A DNA stretch of 64,000 nucleotides from Cyclobacteriaceae bacterium (lineage in GTDB: Bacteria; Bacteroidota; Bacteroidia; Cytophagales; Cyclobacteriaceae): contig JANQKF010000008.1 of NCBI GenBank assembly GCA_028281285.1, positions 155,505-219,504 on the forward strand, read 5' to 3'. Of the stretch, positions 43,670 to 52,333 are shown in pieces. Each line of letters begins with the position of its first letter. Positions within the stretch are counted from its first letter, which is position 1. The notes under the pieces were generated by a model. The model searched no databases and was not told the origin of the DNA. It was given only the letters and a program-made list of their open reading frames with translations. A program made the translations under genes and the position numbers.

Positions 43670-44785
43670 ATGATCATAGGTGTTCCCAAGGAAATTAAGA
43701 ATAACGAAAACAGAGTGGCCGCTACCCCATCTGGCATAGCCGAATTGACCAAAAGAGGTCATACAGTTTATGTACAATCGACTGCTGGTGAAGGCAGCGG
43801 CTTTAGCGATGAGGACTACACCAAAGCAGGAGCACAAATCCTTCCAACCATTGAAGAAACCTATGCTATCGCTGAAATGATCATGAAAGTAAAGGAGCCA
43901 ATTGAGCCTGAATACGGTTTGATCAAAGAAAATCAACTACTCTTTACTTATTTCCACTTCGCTTCTTATGAGCCGCTTACCAAGGCAATGATTGAGAACA
44001 AATCCGTTTGTCTTGCCTATGAAACGGTGGAAAAGGCAGACCGTAGTCTTCCTTTATTGGTACCTATGTCAGAGGTAGCTGGAAGAATGGCTACTCAAAA
44101 AGGTGCCAACTACCTGGAGAAGCCGCTTGGTGGTAGAGGAATATTGCTTGGGGGTGTTCCCGGAGTATTGCCGGCAAAAGTATTGGTTCTTGGAGGCGGA
44201 ATTGTGGGTACCCAAGCGGCTAAGATGGCGGCAGGTATGGGTGCTGATGTTACCATTATGGACATTAACCTCAACCGACTTCGTGAGCTGGATGATATCA
44301 TGCCTGCCAATGTGAAGACGATGATGTCGAACGAATACAATATCCGTGAACTTATCAAAGAGGCTGATCTTATTATTGGAGCGGTGCTAATTCCTGGTGC
44401 CAAAGCCCCGCATCTCATCACTCGCGATATGCTGAAGGATATGAAACAGGGAGTCGTTCTTGTGGATGTGGCCGTTGATCAGGGAGGATGTATCGAAACT
44501 TGTAAACCAACCACCCATGAAAATCCAACATTCGTAATCGATGGAGTGCTTCACTATTGTGTAGCAAATATGCCGGGAGCAGTACCTTATACTTCAACTT
44601 TGGCATTGACAAACGCCACGCTCCCATATGCATTGCAGCTCGCAAATAAAGGTTGGAAAAAGGCATGTCAGGACAATAAAGAGTTGGCTCTAGGGCTAAA
44701 CGTGATCAATGGTGATGTAGTCTATGAGGCTGTTTCTGAAGCTTTTGATCTACCGTACACCCCAGTTGATAAATACCTGGACTGA
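43670..44785 (+). CDS. ald: Alanine dehydrogenase
   Basis: The protein has 371 residues, the normal length. The N terminus MIIGVPKEIKNNENRVAATP, the catalytic Lys in MIMKVKEPIEPEYGLI, the His in TYFHFAS and the Rossmann motif VLGGGIVGTQAAKMAAG are all present. It interconverts L-alanine and pyruvate plus ammonia with NAD. A strong terminator follows the gene. Confidence 0.96.
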   Translation: MIIGVPKEIKNNENRVAATPSGIAELTKRGHTVYVQSTAGEGSGFSDEDYTKAGAQILPTIEETYAIAEMIMKVKEPIEPEYGLIKENQLLFTYFHFASYEPLTKAMIENKSVCLAYETVEKADRSLPLLVPMSEVAGRMATQKGANYLEKPLGGRGILLGGVPGVLPAKVLVLGGGIVGTQAAKMAAGMGADVTIMDINLNRLRELDDIMPANVKTMMSNEYNIRELIKEADLIIGAVLIPGAKAPHLITRDMLKDMKQGVVLVDVAVDQGGCIETCKPTTHENPTFVIDGVLHYCVANMPGAVPYTSTLALTNATLPYALQLANKGWKKACQDNKELALGLNVINGDVVYEAVSEAFDLPYTPVDKYLD

Positions 44786-44804
44786 TCATAGAAGAAATGA
44801 ATTT

Positions 44805-44836
44805 GAAGACCGGCTGGTAAGTCGGTCTTCTTGTTT
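44805..44836 (+). terminator. Intrinsic terminator of ald
   Basis: GAAGACCG and CGGTCTTC form an eight-base stem followed by TTGTTT. It lies 20 bases after the ald stop. Confidence 0.75.
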
Positions 44837-44864
44837 ACAGGCAATTTTTTAAAAGCTATATTTA
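44834..44864 (+). promoter_or_regulatory. Promoter of the SDR gene
   Basis: TTTA and TATATTTA are 19 bp apart, close to TTTG-N19-TAnnTTTG. The -7 box ends seven bases before the ATG, so the mRNA would be leaderless or nearly so. The -33 box overlaps the T-tail of the ald terminator. Confidence 0.5.
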
Positions 44865-44871
44865 ACTGATA

Positions 44872-45666
44872 ATGAGTAAAGTAGCATTAATCACAGGGGG
44901 AGCAAGTGGTATAGGGTTTGAGTTCGCAAAAATCGTGGCGGCAGATGGATATAATCTATTGCTCATAGACATCAACGAAAATGGATTGAAAGAGGCCTGT
45001 GATTCTCTTACTAGTGAATTTGAAGTTGAAGCGAATTATTTATTCGAAGATCTATCGAAAACTCAAGCAGCGGCAAACGTTCATTCGTTCATCAATCAGA
45101 AGAACCTGGCAATTCATATCATTTTCAACAATGCAGGTTTTGGCAATTTTGGCTATTTCAAGGAAACTAGCTTAGAGAAGGACAACGCTATGCTCAATGT
45201 TCACATGATCACTACAACCAACCTTATTAAGCTTCTTCTTCCTCAAATGATCAAACGAGGCGAAGGAAGAATCCTGAATAATGCCTCGGTTGCCGCCTTC
45301 GTTCCCGGCCCCCTAATGTCTACCTATCATGCATCAAAAGCCTATTTGCTGTATTTGTCTCTTGCATTGAATGATGAGCTTAAAGGCACTGGTATTACCG
45401 TTACCACGCTTTGCCCAGGTATGACCAGAACGGGTTTTCAAAAGGCTAATGGAAATGAAACCCCGGACATTAAGTTCAATATTGCAACCGCGAAGGACGT
45501 AGCTAAGTACGGTTACAAGATGATGATGAAGGGCAAACCAGTAGCCATTCCCGGGTTCTTCAATAAGCTAAGTGCCTTTCTTCCTCGATTCCTTCCACGA
45601 AAAAGAGTGGCAAGTATGGTGGGCAATATCCAACGAAAAAATCACGCCAAAAGAATGACTAACTAG
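44872..45666 (+). CDS. Short-chain dehydrogenase/reductase
   Basis: The protein has 264 residues. The cofactor motif TGGASGIGFEFAK, the NNAG motif and the catalytic Ser/Tyr/Lys in NASVAAFVPGPLMSTYHASK are intact. The hydrophobic tail and the FLPRFLPRKRVASM end resemble the SDR subgroup acting on hydrophobic (acyl or ketone) substrates; specificity is unknown. The last eight bases overlap the convergent membrane monooxygenase gene. Confidence 0.92.
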   Translation: MSKVALITGGASGIGFEFAKIVAADGYNLLLIDINENGLKEACDSLTSEFEVEANYLFEDLSKTQAAANVHSFINQKNLAIHIIFNNAGFGNFGYFKETSLEKDNAMLNVHMITTTNLIKLLLPQMIKRGEGRILNNASVAAFVPGPLMSTYHASKAYLLYLSLALNDELKGTGITVTTLCPGMTRTGFQKANGNETPDIKFNIATAKDVAKYGYKMMMKGKPVAIPGFFNKLSAFLPRFLPRKRVASMVGNIQRKNHAKRMTN

Positions 45667-46744
45667 CCTTATAAACGGCTCTCTCCCACTCTTCTAATTT
45701 TGGGTTCATGTATTTGAACCAAACAGGAGGCACTGCGGCCATCATAATCATTGCAGGATAGCCAGAAGGTAGTTGAGGTGATTCATCGTAATGCTTGAGC
45801 ACCTGGTATCGCTTTATCGCATTCGCATGATGGTCGGAATGCCTTTGGAGCTGAAAGAGAAAAAAGTTGCTCAATCGGTGATTGGAGTTCCAGGAATGCA
45901 TCGGGTTAACTCTTTCAAAGACTCCTGGCTTGATCTCCTTTCTCATTATTCCGTAATGCTCGATATAATTCACAAGCTCAAGCAAAGTGAAAGCTATTAT
46001 ACTTTGAGTAAAGAAGAAAGCAGCCACCTCCAAACTCCAAAACCCATTAACAAAGTATAGTACGACCAAGATTGTTGAACAAAACAGAATAGGTAGCATA
46101 GTAAACCAAATCATGCTATTGTTTACGCTATTGACCTTTACTCCCTTTCTTTGAAGTCGAGAAGCCTCAATATTCAGTGCACTTCGATAACTACCAACCA
46201 CAGAACGCAGCCAAAAACGGTAAAAGTTTTCTCCCTTGTGTCCGGTAGCTGGATCTCTTGGTGTTGCCACGTGAACGTGATGACCTTTGTTATGCTCAAT
46301 ATAGAAATGCATATAACTGACAGTCATCAGGAGCAATTTGGAATAGAACCGTTCATGTGCTGCCTTCTTATGCCCAAGTTCGTGGGCTACAGTAATCCCG
46401 ATCCCACCCGTCACCAATGCAAAACTCATTACGAATCCTATCCATTCATTGAGGACCAGCTCAGAGACTGAAATCACATAACAACCCCACATCACAAATG
46501 CAATTTGGAAGTAGGTCCAGATAAAGGTGATGAGCCGATAGTAGAACTTTTCCGAGACTATCATAGCGTTCGCATCATCCATATTTTCAGGGTCCTCTCC
46601 TATCAGATAATCTAAAAGGGGTATGATAATAAACACGAAACCTACAGTGAGGTAATTCCACCATCCACCCAGGTAAAAGCCAATTATGACCAAACTGGGG
46701 ATAATGAAAGCAGTCAAAAAGCCGATTCTCTTGATCAGACTCAT
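45659..46744 (-). CDS. AlkB-like membrane di-iron monooxygenase (alkane 1-monooxygenase family)
   Basis: The protein has 361 residues and about six TM helices. The His clusters of the family are visible: HELGHKKAAHERF, HNKGHHVHVATPRDP, NYIEHYG and LQRHSDHHANA. These bind the di-iron centre that hydroxylates terminal carbons of alkanes or fatty chains using O2. Electrons need a rubredoxin, which I do not see here. Many Bacteroidota have this gene without growing on alkanes, so another lipid substrate is possible. Confidence 0.9.
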   Translation of the reverse strand: MSLIKRIGFLTAFIIPSLVIIGFYLGGWWNYLTVGFVFIIIPLLDYLIGEDPENMDDANAMIVSEKFYYRLITFIWTYFQIAFVMWGCYVISVSELVLNEWIGFVMSFALVTGGIGITVAHELGHKKAAHERFYSKLLLMTVSYMHFYIEHNKGHHVHVATPRDPATGHKGENFYRFWLRSVVGSYRSALNIEASRLQRKGVKVNSVNNSMIWFTMLPILFCSTILVVLYFVNGFWSLEVAAFFFTQSIIAFTLLELVNYIEHYGIMRKEIKPGVFERVNPMHSWNSNHRLSNFFLFQLQRHSDHHANAIKRYQVLKHYDESPQLPSGYPAMIMMAAVPPVWFKYMNPKLEEWERAVYKAS

Positions 46745-46763
46745 TCAGGAATTTAATTAAACT

Positions 46764-47216
46764 CTAATTCCTTTTCAACTCTTCATAGGTGGGAACCGTA
46801 TTGAGGAACTCGAAGTCGTTACCTTCGATTTTACAAGCATAATGAGTCAGTCCATTTGTAGCTATTATGAATTTAGCCCCTAATGTCTTGTTGTACATTC
46901 CCAGTTGATCAAAAGTACCCTGGTCGACCTTGACCGATGATGATTTACACTCTACCAGGATCTCCGGACGAAGACTCGAATCATACACCACAATATCTGA
47001 TCGCTTGGTCATTTTGTTATAACTTACTCCAGACTCCACTCTCATTCTCGACATAGGATAGCCTAAATGCTCCACCAGATAGTTGATAAAATGCTGCCGC
47101 ACCCATTCTTCGGGAGTCAACACAATAAACTTCTTCCGTATAGGGTCGAAAATGACTAATTTGCCCTCCCTTCGTTCGATGCGCGGTTCATATTTCGGAA
47201 GGTTCAGTGACTCCAT
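46764..47216 (-). CDS. Stand-alone HsdR N-terminal (PD-(D/E)xK) nuclease domain protein
   Basis: The protein has 150 residues from MESLNLPKYEPRIERR; the longer ORF in the track overlaps the divergent amn gene and is rejected. The nuclease core reads KRSDIVVYDSSLRPEILVECKSS, giving D and ExK, followed by a QLGMYNKTLGAKFIIATNG strand-helix. It is a single HsdR_N domain without helicase. No HsdM or HsdS is nearby, so it is not a type I restriction enzyme. A -7 box four bases before the ATG suggests a leaderless mRNA. Confidence 0.87.
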   Translation of the reverse strand: MESLNLPKYEPRIERREGKLVIFDPIRKKFIVLTPEEWVRQHFINYLVEHLGYPMSRMRVESGVSYNKMTKRSDIVVYDSSLRPEILVECKSSSVKVDQGTFDQLGMYNKTLGAKFIIATNGLTHYACKIEGNDFEFLNTVPTYEELKRN

Positions 47217-47220
47217 CGAG

Positions 47221-47228
47221 CAAATATA
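47221..47228 (-). promoter_or_regulatory. -7 element of the HsdR_N gene, leaderless
   Basis: TATATTTG on the minus strand ends four bases before the ATG. The -33 region is weak. Start would be at or next to the start codon. Confidence 0.5.
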
Positions 47229-47253
47229 GACAATGCCCAAGTAGAGCCATTTT

Positions 47254-48027
47254 ATGAAGACAAAAAAAGAAATCGTTGACAATTGGTTACCCAGATATAC
47301 AGGTGTAGATCTTGAAGAGTTTGGAGAGTATATTCTGCTCACCAATTTTGGCAACTACGTTCACATGTTTGCCAAAAAATTTGGTGTTCCCGTGGACGGT
47401 CAGGATCGCCCCATGCAATCGGCCACGGCTGAAAACATCACCATTATTAATTTTGGAATGGGCAGTGCGATGGCTGCCACCATCATGGATCTACTTTCGG
47501 CCATAAAGCCAAAAGCCTTGTTATTTTTGGGCAAGTGTGGTGGACTTAAGAAAAAAACGGCACTTGGTGATTTGATACTCCCCATTGCAGCGATAAGAGG
47601 TGAAGGAACATCAAATGACTATATGCCTGCCGAAATTCCTGCGCTGCCCTCCTTCCGTTTGCAGCGTTCAGTCTCCTCCGTGATCAAAAGGTATGAGAGA
47701 GATTACTGGACGGGGACTTGTTACACGATGAACCGTAGAGTGTGGGAGCATGATGAGGAATTCAAGTCATACCTCGAGAGTACTCGAGCGATGGCTGTAG
47801 ATATGGAAACCGCAACGATTTTTACCGTGGGTTTTGTTAACGAAATTCCGAGAGGTGCCCTATTATTGGTATCCGACAATCCCATGATCCCTGAGGGTGT
47901 CAAGACTGAAGAAAGTGACAAAAAAGTAACCGGAAATTTTGTAGACACACACCTTGAAATTGGAATTGATTCACTTCGTGAATTAAGAGATTCCGGTGAT
48001 TCTGTTAAGCATATGAGATTTGAGTGA
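47254..48027 (+). CDS. amn: AMP nucleosidase
   Basis: The protein has 257 residues, the short form without the N-terminal domain found in the E. coli enzyme. The motif NFGMGSAMAATIMDLLSAIKPKALLF and the catalytic region AVDMETATIF with LLLVSDNPMIPEGVKTEESDK are conserved. It hydrolyses AMP to adenine and ribose 5-phosphate. It is divergent from the HsdR_N gene with 37 bases between starts. Confidence 0.9.
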   Translation: MKTKKEIVDNWLPRYTGVDLEEFGEYILLTNFGNYVHMFAKKFGVPVDGQDRPMQSATAENITIINFGMGSAMAATIMDLLSAIKPKALLFLGKCGGLKKKTALGDLILPIAAIRGEGTSNDYMPAEIPALPSFRLQRSVSSVIKRYERDYWTGTCYTMNRRVWEHDEEFKSYLESTRAMAVDMETATIFTVGFVNEIPRGALLLVSDNPMIPEGVKTEESDKKVTGNFVDTHLEIGIDSLRELRDSGDSVKHMRFE

Positions 48028-48099
48028 TTGCCAATGGAATAGCTTCCTCTCCTGCCGATTTATATTTGCAGAATGTTCAAAAAACCGTCACCCTAATTC

Positions 48100-49407
48100 T
48101 CAATCTTCCAGACTTGGTCTATTGTTAATTACTACTCCCCGAAGCAAAATAAACCCTATTACGAAAAATACACCTAAGGCCAATACACTATTCCTCATAC
48201 TACCTGTAAGGTGGTCAATCAGCCCATAAGCCAAGGTGCCCATAACAATGGACACATTGTAGGTAACATCGTAGAAGCTGAAGTATGAAGCGTGGTCAAT
48301 CGTATCCTGAGGTATCAGCTTGGAATAGGTAGCTCTGGAGAGTGCCTGTATCCCCCCCATCACCATACCGACAACAAAGGCCAATGCATAGAACTGCATT
48401 GTAGAGTTCACGAAATAAGCCGCAAAACAGACTCCGATCCAAATGATGATCATTATAGACAATGACATCACATTCCCTTTGTTCTCAGAAACTCTTGCAA
48501 ATAGATAAGACCCGCCAATAGCAACTATCTGAATGATTAATACAGTCATGATCAGATCACTGGTCTCCATCTGCAGCTCAGTTGTCCCAAACAATGTAGC
48601 CAGGTACATCACAGCCTGAACACCGGCATTGTAAAAGAAGAAGGCGACTAAATAGCGCTTCAGTTTAGGCAGATCCCTTAAGCTCTTATAGACTTTCCTT
48701 ATCTCCTCGTACCCTTTGGACCAAATCTTTGAAGTGGTGGTTTTTCCATAGGGGTTGTTGGGAAGACGCCTAAAAGGGATTTGACTAAAGCCTGCCCACC
48801 AAATGGCCACCGTCAGGAAGGATATTTTTGCGGGCATTGAACCTTCCTCTAGTCCAAAAGCCTCAGGCATCTGGATCATGGCCAAATTCAGAATCAATAG
48901 AAGCACACTTCCGATATAGCCAAAGGAGTAGCCCCTGGCACTCAAACGATCATATCGATCTTCTGAGGCGATCTCCGGAAGAAACGCGTCATAGAACACT
49001 AAGCTTCCTGAGTACCCGATACTGGCCAAAACGGCCATAAGAATACCAAACTCAATATTCTCACCTTCAAAAAAGAACAAACCGGCACAAGCCAAGGCTC
49101 CCAAATAGGCGAATATCTTGAGGAAAAACTTTTTCTTTCCACCGTAATCGGCCATACCTGTCAGCAAAGGAAGAATTAAGGCCGTGAATAAAAAGGAAAA
49201 CGATAAGGCATAAGAATAGAGCACTGTATTGGGAAGCTCCCAGCCAAAGAATGAAACAATACCTGATCCATCAACACCTTTTGTTACCTCCTCATAGTAA
49301 ATAGGAAAAACCGCTGTTGTGATGGTAAGTGAGTAGACGGAGTTGGCCCAGTCGTACATGCACCAGGCATTGGTGATGCGCTTATTGTTAAGTTCTAGTT
49401 TGGTCAT
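48100..49407 (-). CDS. MFS transporter, UMF1/Atg22-like
   Basis: The protein has 435 residues and about twelve TM helices. WCMYDWANSVYSLTITTAVFPIYY at the N terminus and GGIQALSRATYSKLIPQDT in the middle match the UMF1 (Atg22-like) family. Substrate unknown; family members include amino-acid exporters. The start codon lies right at the T-run of the exbD operon terminator. Confidence 0.9.
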   Translation of the reverse strand: MTKLELNNKRITNAWCMYDWANSVYSLTITTAVFPIYYEEVTKGVDGSGIVSFFGWELPNTVLYSYALSFSFLFTALILPLLTGMADYGGKKKFFLKIFAYLGALACAGLFFFEGENIEFGILMAVLASIGYSGSLVFYDAFLPEIASEDRYDRLSARGYSFGYIGSVLLLILNLAMIQMPEAFGLEEGSMPAKISFLTVAIWWAGFSQIPFRRLPNNPYGKTTTSKIWSKGYEEIRKVYKSLRDLPKLKRYLVAFFFYNAGVQAVMYLATLFGTTELQMETSDLIMTVLIIQIVAIGGSYLFARVSENKGNVMSLSIMIIIWIGVCFAAYFVNSTMQFYALAFVVGMVMGGIQALSRATYSKLIPQDTIDHASYFSFYDVTYNVSIVMGTLAYGLIDHLTGSMRNSVLALGVFFVIGFILLRGVVINNRPSLED

Positions 49408-49439
49408 AAAAAAAAGAGGCGATTGATCGGCCGCCTCTT
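49408..49439 (-). terminator. Intrinsic terminator of the exbB-exbD operon
   Basis: On the minus strand AAGAGGCG and CGCCTCTT form a stem followed by eight T, 20 bases after the last exbD stop. Its T-run abuts the start codon of the MFS gene. Confidence 0.8.
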
Positions 49440-49458
49440 AATTTATGAAATAAAACTT

Positions 49459-49917
49459 TTAGTTGTCCTTAGATTTGGTTGGTGCGGCATACATGATTTT
49501 CCTCGCATTGGCCTTGCGTAGCTCTGTTTGAATATCAACAATGATGCCCATCTCGGTTTCCTTATCAACCTTCATTGATACTGTCAGTTGGTCCCGCTCA
49601 GATTCTGACAATTTATATTTTTCCTCATTTACCCATTGGGCAATTTGGTCCAGATCCACAAAGGCATCGGTGGCTTGAACCAATTCCTCCGTTCCCCAAA
49701 TTTCCGATTTCGGGGCACCGACATAAATGTGTGCCACCAGGTCCTTCCTTTCAAGCTTAATTAATTGTTCAGCTCGTGGTATTCGTTGTTCTACTTTGAT
49801 CTCGGTTTCCCTCAGTACGGTCGTTACCATAAAAAAGAAAAGCAACATGAAAATAATGTCGGGAAGTGCTGCGGTAGGGATATCTTGATTAGATTCGGTT
49901 TTCTTCTTGAATTTCAT
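49459..49917 (-). CDS. ExbD/TolR-type biopolymer transport protein (third copy)
   Basis: The protein has 152 residues. It has one TM helix with the proton-path Asp in TAALPDIIFMLLFFFMVTT and a periplasmic domain ending MYAAPTKSKDN. It is strongly similar over its whole length to the neighbouring 153-residue ExbD, so it is a tandem duplicate. A terminator separates the two, and I see no good promoter in the 100-base gap, so it may be expressed by readthrough. Confidence 0.92.
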   Translation of the reverse strand: MKFKKKTESNQDIPTAALPDIIFMLLFFFMVTTVLRETEIKVEQRIPRAEQLIKLERKDLVAHIYVGAPKSEIWGTEELVQATDAFVDLDQIAQWVNEEKYKLSESERDQLTVSMKVDKETEMGIIVDIQTELRKANARKIMYAAPTKSKDN

Positions 49918-49964
49918 TATTAACTAATTATATAGTTAATAAACTAAAAATTAAGTTAATTTCC

Positions 49965-49995
49965 AAAAAAAGAAGGCCTCAAAATTTGAGGCCCC
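49965..49995 (-). terminator. Terminator between the two duplicate exbD genes
   Basis: On the minus strand GGCCTCAAATTTTGAGGCC (palindromic) is followed by TTCTTTTTTT. It lies 22 bases after the second exbD stop and 48 bases before the third exbD start. Confidence 0.75.
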
Positions 49996-50017
49996 TTATA
50001 TTTGATAAAGTTATTCC

Positions 50018-50479
50018 TTAATTATCACTTGTCTTAGTTGGTGCAGCGTACATGATCTTTCTCGCATTCGCTTCTCTCAATTCTGTCTGAACATCAACGA
50101 TGATTCCCATTTTGGTTTCCTGGTCTACCTTCATTGAAACTGTGATCTGATCACGTTCTACTTCACTCAACTTATCTTTTTCCTGGTTGACCCACTGAAC
50201 AATACCATCAATGCCTATAAACGCATCATTAGCCTGAATCAATGGCTCGTCTCCTAAAGAGGAATCTTTTGGTTTCCCTATATACAAGTAAGTTACCAAC
50301 TTCTTTTTCTCCAGCTTCACCAACTGTTCTGCTCTAGGAATTTTCTGCTCCACTTTGATTTCGGTTTCCCTCAATACAGTAGTCACCATAAAGAAGAACA
50401 AAAGCATGAAAATAATATCCGGAAGTGCTGCGGTAGGTATATCCTGACTCGACTCACTTTTCTTTTTAAACTTTGACAT
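50018..50479 (-). CDS. exbD: ExbD/TolR-type biopolymer transport protein (second copy)
   Basis: The protein has 153 residues with the TM helix ALPDIIFMLLFFFMVTT holding the essential Asp, and a periplasmic domain ending RKIMYAAPTKTSDN. With ExbB it makes a proton-driven motor that energises TonB- or Tol-type outer-membrane systems. It follows the first ExbD by one base. Most substitutions relative to the third copy are in the middle of the periplasmic domain. Confidence 0.93.
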   Translation of the reverse strand: MSKFKKKSESSQDIPTAALPDIIFMLLFFFMVTTVLRETEIKVEQKIPRAEQLVKLEKKKLVTYLYIGKPKDSSLGDEPLIQANDAFIGIDGIVQWVNQEKDKLSEVERDQITVSMKVDQETKMGIIVDVQTELREANARKIMYAAPTKTSDN

Positions 50480-50480
50480 A

Positions 50481-51143
50481 TTATCCTCCTACTTTAGTTG
50501 GTTCTGCAATTGAAATCGCTTTCGGAATACCGGACCTTGCCTTATCGTAAAGTGCTTTATCTCTAGGGTCATTTTTGTTGAGTTTCCTGTACTCTTCGTC
50601 AGTCAGGCCTACTCTTTCTCCATAGATTCTGTTATAAGCCGCATTCAACTCATCAAGAATTTGAATGAAAATCTCATAACTACTTCCACGGTCGGCTTTT
50701 ACAGAAACGATAGCTTCACTAGGTCCGTCAGAGGACTCCTTAGTACCCAAATTTCTGTTAATATAAGCTTTCATACTTGCCGGTAGTGAATTATAAGTCT
50801 CTTTGTCACTCACTTTAGCGGCTCCTCTTTTTACATCACTTGGAGCACCAAAGTTCAAAACAAAGTCATAGACCATACCTCTGATTTGACTTACATCATC
50901 CATAGGCTCTTCTTCCACCAACAATCTATCTGCAGAATTCACCTGAATCTTGAAGATGTTTCTCTGCTGTTGTTTGATCTCAATAGGCTTATCATCCTCT
51001 TGTTTTGGAGGAAGAAGCAGGGTAAGACCTTTGTTGGTGGCAATTTGTGTGGTTACGAGGAAGAATATCAAAAGAAGGAATGCGATGTCGGCCATTGAGC
51101 CGGCATTCACCTCTTGACTTCCTCTGCCTTTACTTCTTGCCAT
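50481..51143 (-). CDS. ExbD/TolR-type biopolymer transport protein (first, longer copy)
   Basis: The protein has 220 residues. The TM helix (GSMADIAFLLLIFFLVTTQI) has the family Asp. The periplasmic domain is longer than in the other two copies and ends in FYVARS-like DKARSGIPKAISIAEPTKVGG. Bacteroidota often have two different ExbD types next to one ExbB-like gene; this is the longer type. Confidence 0.92.
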   Translation of the reverse strand: MARSKGRGSQEVNAGSMADIAFLLLIFFLVTTQIATNKGLTLLLPPKQEDDKPIEIKQQQRNIFKIQVNSADRLLVEEEPMDDVSQIRGMVYDFVLNFGAPSDVKRGAAKVSDKETYNSLPASMKAYINRNLGTKESSDGPSEAIVSVKADRGSSYEIFIQILDELNAAYNRIYGERVGLTDEEYRKLNKNDPRDKALYDKARSGIPKAISIAEPTKVGG

Positions 51144-51149
51144 AGTCGA

Positions 51150-51512
51150 TTAGTTAAAGATTCTTGCTACTGAAGAATATACCAGACCAACCACAGCGAG
51201 TACGAAGAGCACCAATGTGGTTGTCATTGCACCTCCAACCAATTTGTACAGGTTCCCGGTAGACTCTGCTGTTGGGTCGATTTCCGCGGCTTCAAAAGCA
51301 GCAGAAGTTACACTATCAAATTCAGTTGGTGCCATTGAGTAGCCGATAAAGAATATGACTACCAAAACAACAATTCCAATTCCGGACTTAATCAAGGATT
51401 TTGTATTACTCAATGAATTGATAAGATTCATCACAATTGCCGAAATCGCTGCAATTGCCAAGAGCGCAAAAGCTCCGTAAAGTCCTATATTAATTAACTG
51501 ATCACTGTCCAT
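51150..51512 (-). CDS. Small membrane protein of the exbB-exbD operon, unknown function
   Basis: The protein has 120 residues with three TM segments: an N-terminal one (IGLYGAFALLAIAAISAIVM), one in the middle (GIGIVVLVVIFFIGYSMA) and one near the C terminus (TTTLVLFVLAVVGLVYSSV). The loop between the last two is polar. It lies between exbB and the first exbD with gaps of 20 and 6 bases. I recognise it only as a recurrent small gene in such operons; the role is unknown. Confidence 0.8.
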   Translation of the reverse strand: MDSDQLINIGLYGAFALLAIAAISAIVMNLINSLSNTKSLIKSGIGIVVLVVIFFIGYSMAPTEFDSVTSAAFEAAEIDPTAESTGNLYKLVGGAMTTTLVLFVLAVVGLVYSSVARIFN

Positions 51513-51532
51513 ATCTCAACAATTTTCAGTGA

Positions 51533-52333
51533 TTACTTAGAAAGATTGTGCTTTACAAGGATGTCAACCAAGGAGATCGAAGCATCTTCCATTGAGTTAA
51601 CAATTGAATCAATTTTTGATACACAGTAGTTGTAGAACAACTGAAGAATGATAGCCACAATTAGACCGGCAACAGTTGTCAAAAGTGCTACTTTAATACC
51701 TCCCGCAACAAGTGATGGAGAAATATCCCCAGCCGCTTGAATAGAGTCAAAGGCGCCAATCATACCGATTACCGTACCCATGAAACCAAGCATTGGTGCA
51801 AGAGAGATAAATAGTGAAATCCAAACCAGACCTCTCTCCAGTCGTCCCATTTCAACGGAACCGTAAGCGATCACGGATTTTTCTACCATCTCAATTCCCT
51901 CCGACATTCTCATTAAACCTTGAGTAAAGATAGAAGCCACAGGACCTCTGGTTCCTTTTGTAACATCTTTGGCCGCTTCAACACCCCCAGACTGCAATGC
52001 GTCTTCCACTTTGGTTAGAAGTTTCTGAGTGTTGGTAGTAGCAAGGTTCAAGCTAATGATTCTTTCAATGGCGATGGCCAATCCAAGAATCAAACAGATC
52101 AATACCGGTGACATAAAGGTTGGGTCACCTTCAATGAACTTTTGCTTAATGATTTGATCGAATGACTGATCTGCTTCCTCTGGCATTTCATCGGTATAAT
52201 CTGCAGCCACAGGGATTGCCTCCTCAACAGCAGCTGTATCTGCAGCAGTTGTATCCTGATCATCCTGCGCAGCAGCATTAAATCCCAGCGACATAACAGC
52301 CAAGATCATCATCAATGAGAATAACTTTTTCAT
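51533..52333 (-). CDS. exbB: MotA/TolQ/ExbB proton channel protein
   Basis: The protein has 266 residues. A signal peptide is followed by a short acidic linker (about 25-50) and then the TolQ/ExbB core with TM helices ISLFISLAPMLGFMGTVIGMIGAF and VALLTTVAGLIVAIILQLFYNY. It is the stator that works with the ExbD proteins downstream. The N-terminal signal peptide plus Gln/Asp/Thr-rich linker is common in Bacteroidota ExbB-like proteins. It opens the operon. Confidence 0.94.
   Translation of the reverse strand: MKKLFSLMMILAVMSLGFNAAAQDDQDTTAADTAAVEEAIPVAADYTDEMPEEADQSFDQIIKQKFIEGDPTFMSPVLICLILGLAIAIERIISLNLATTNTQKLLTKVEDALQSGGVEAAKDVTKGTRGPVASIFTQGLMRMSEGIEMVEKSVIAYGSVEMGRLERGLVWISLFISLAPMLGFMGTVIGMIGAFDSIQAAGDISPSLVAGGIKVALLTTVAGLIVAIILQLFYNYCVSKIDSIVNSMEDASISLVDILVKHNLSK

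Noticed and set aside
46764-47216. Type I restriction system
   Set aside because: Only an HsdR_N nuclease domain without helicase, HsdM or HsdS.
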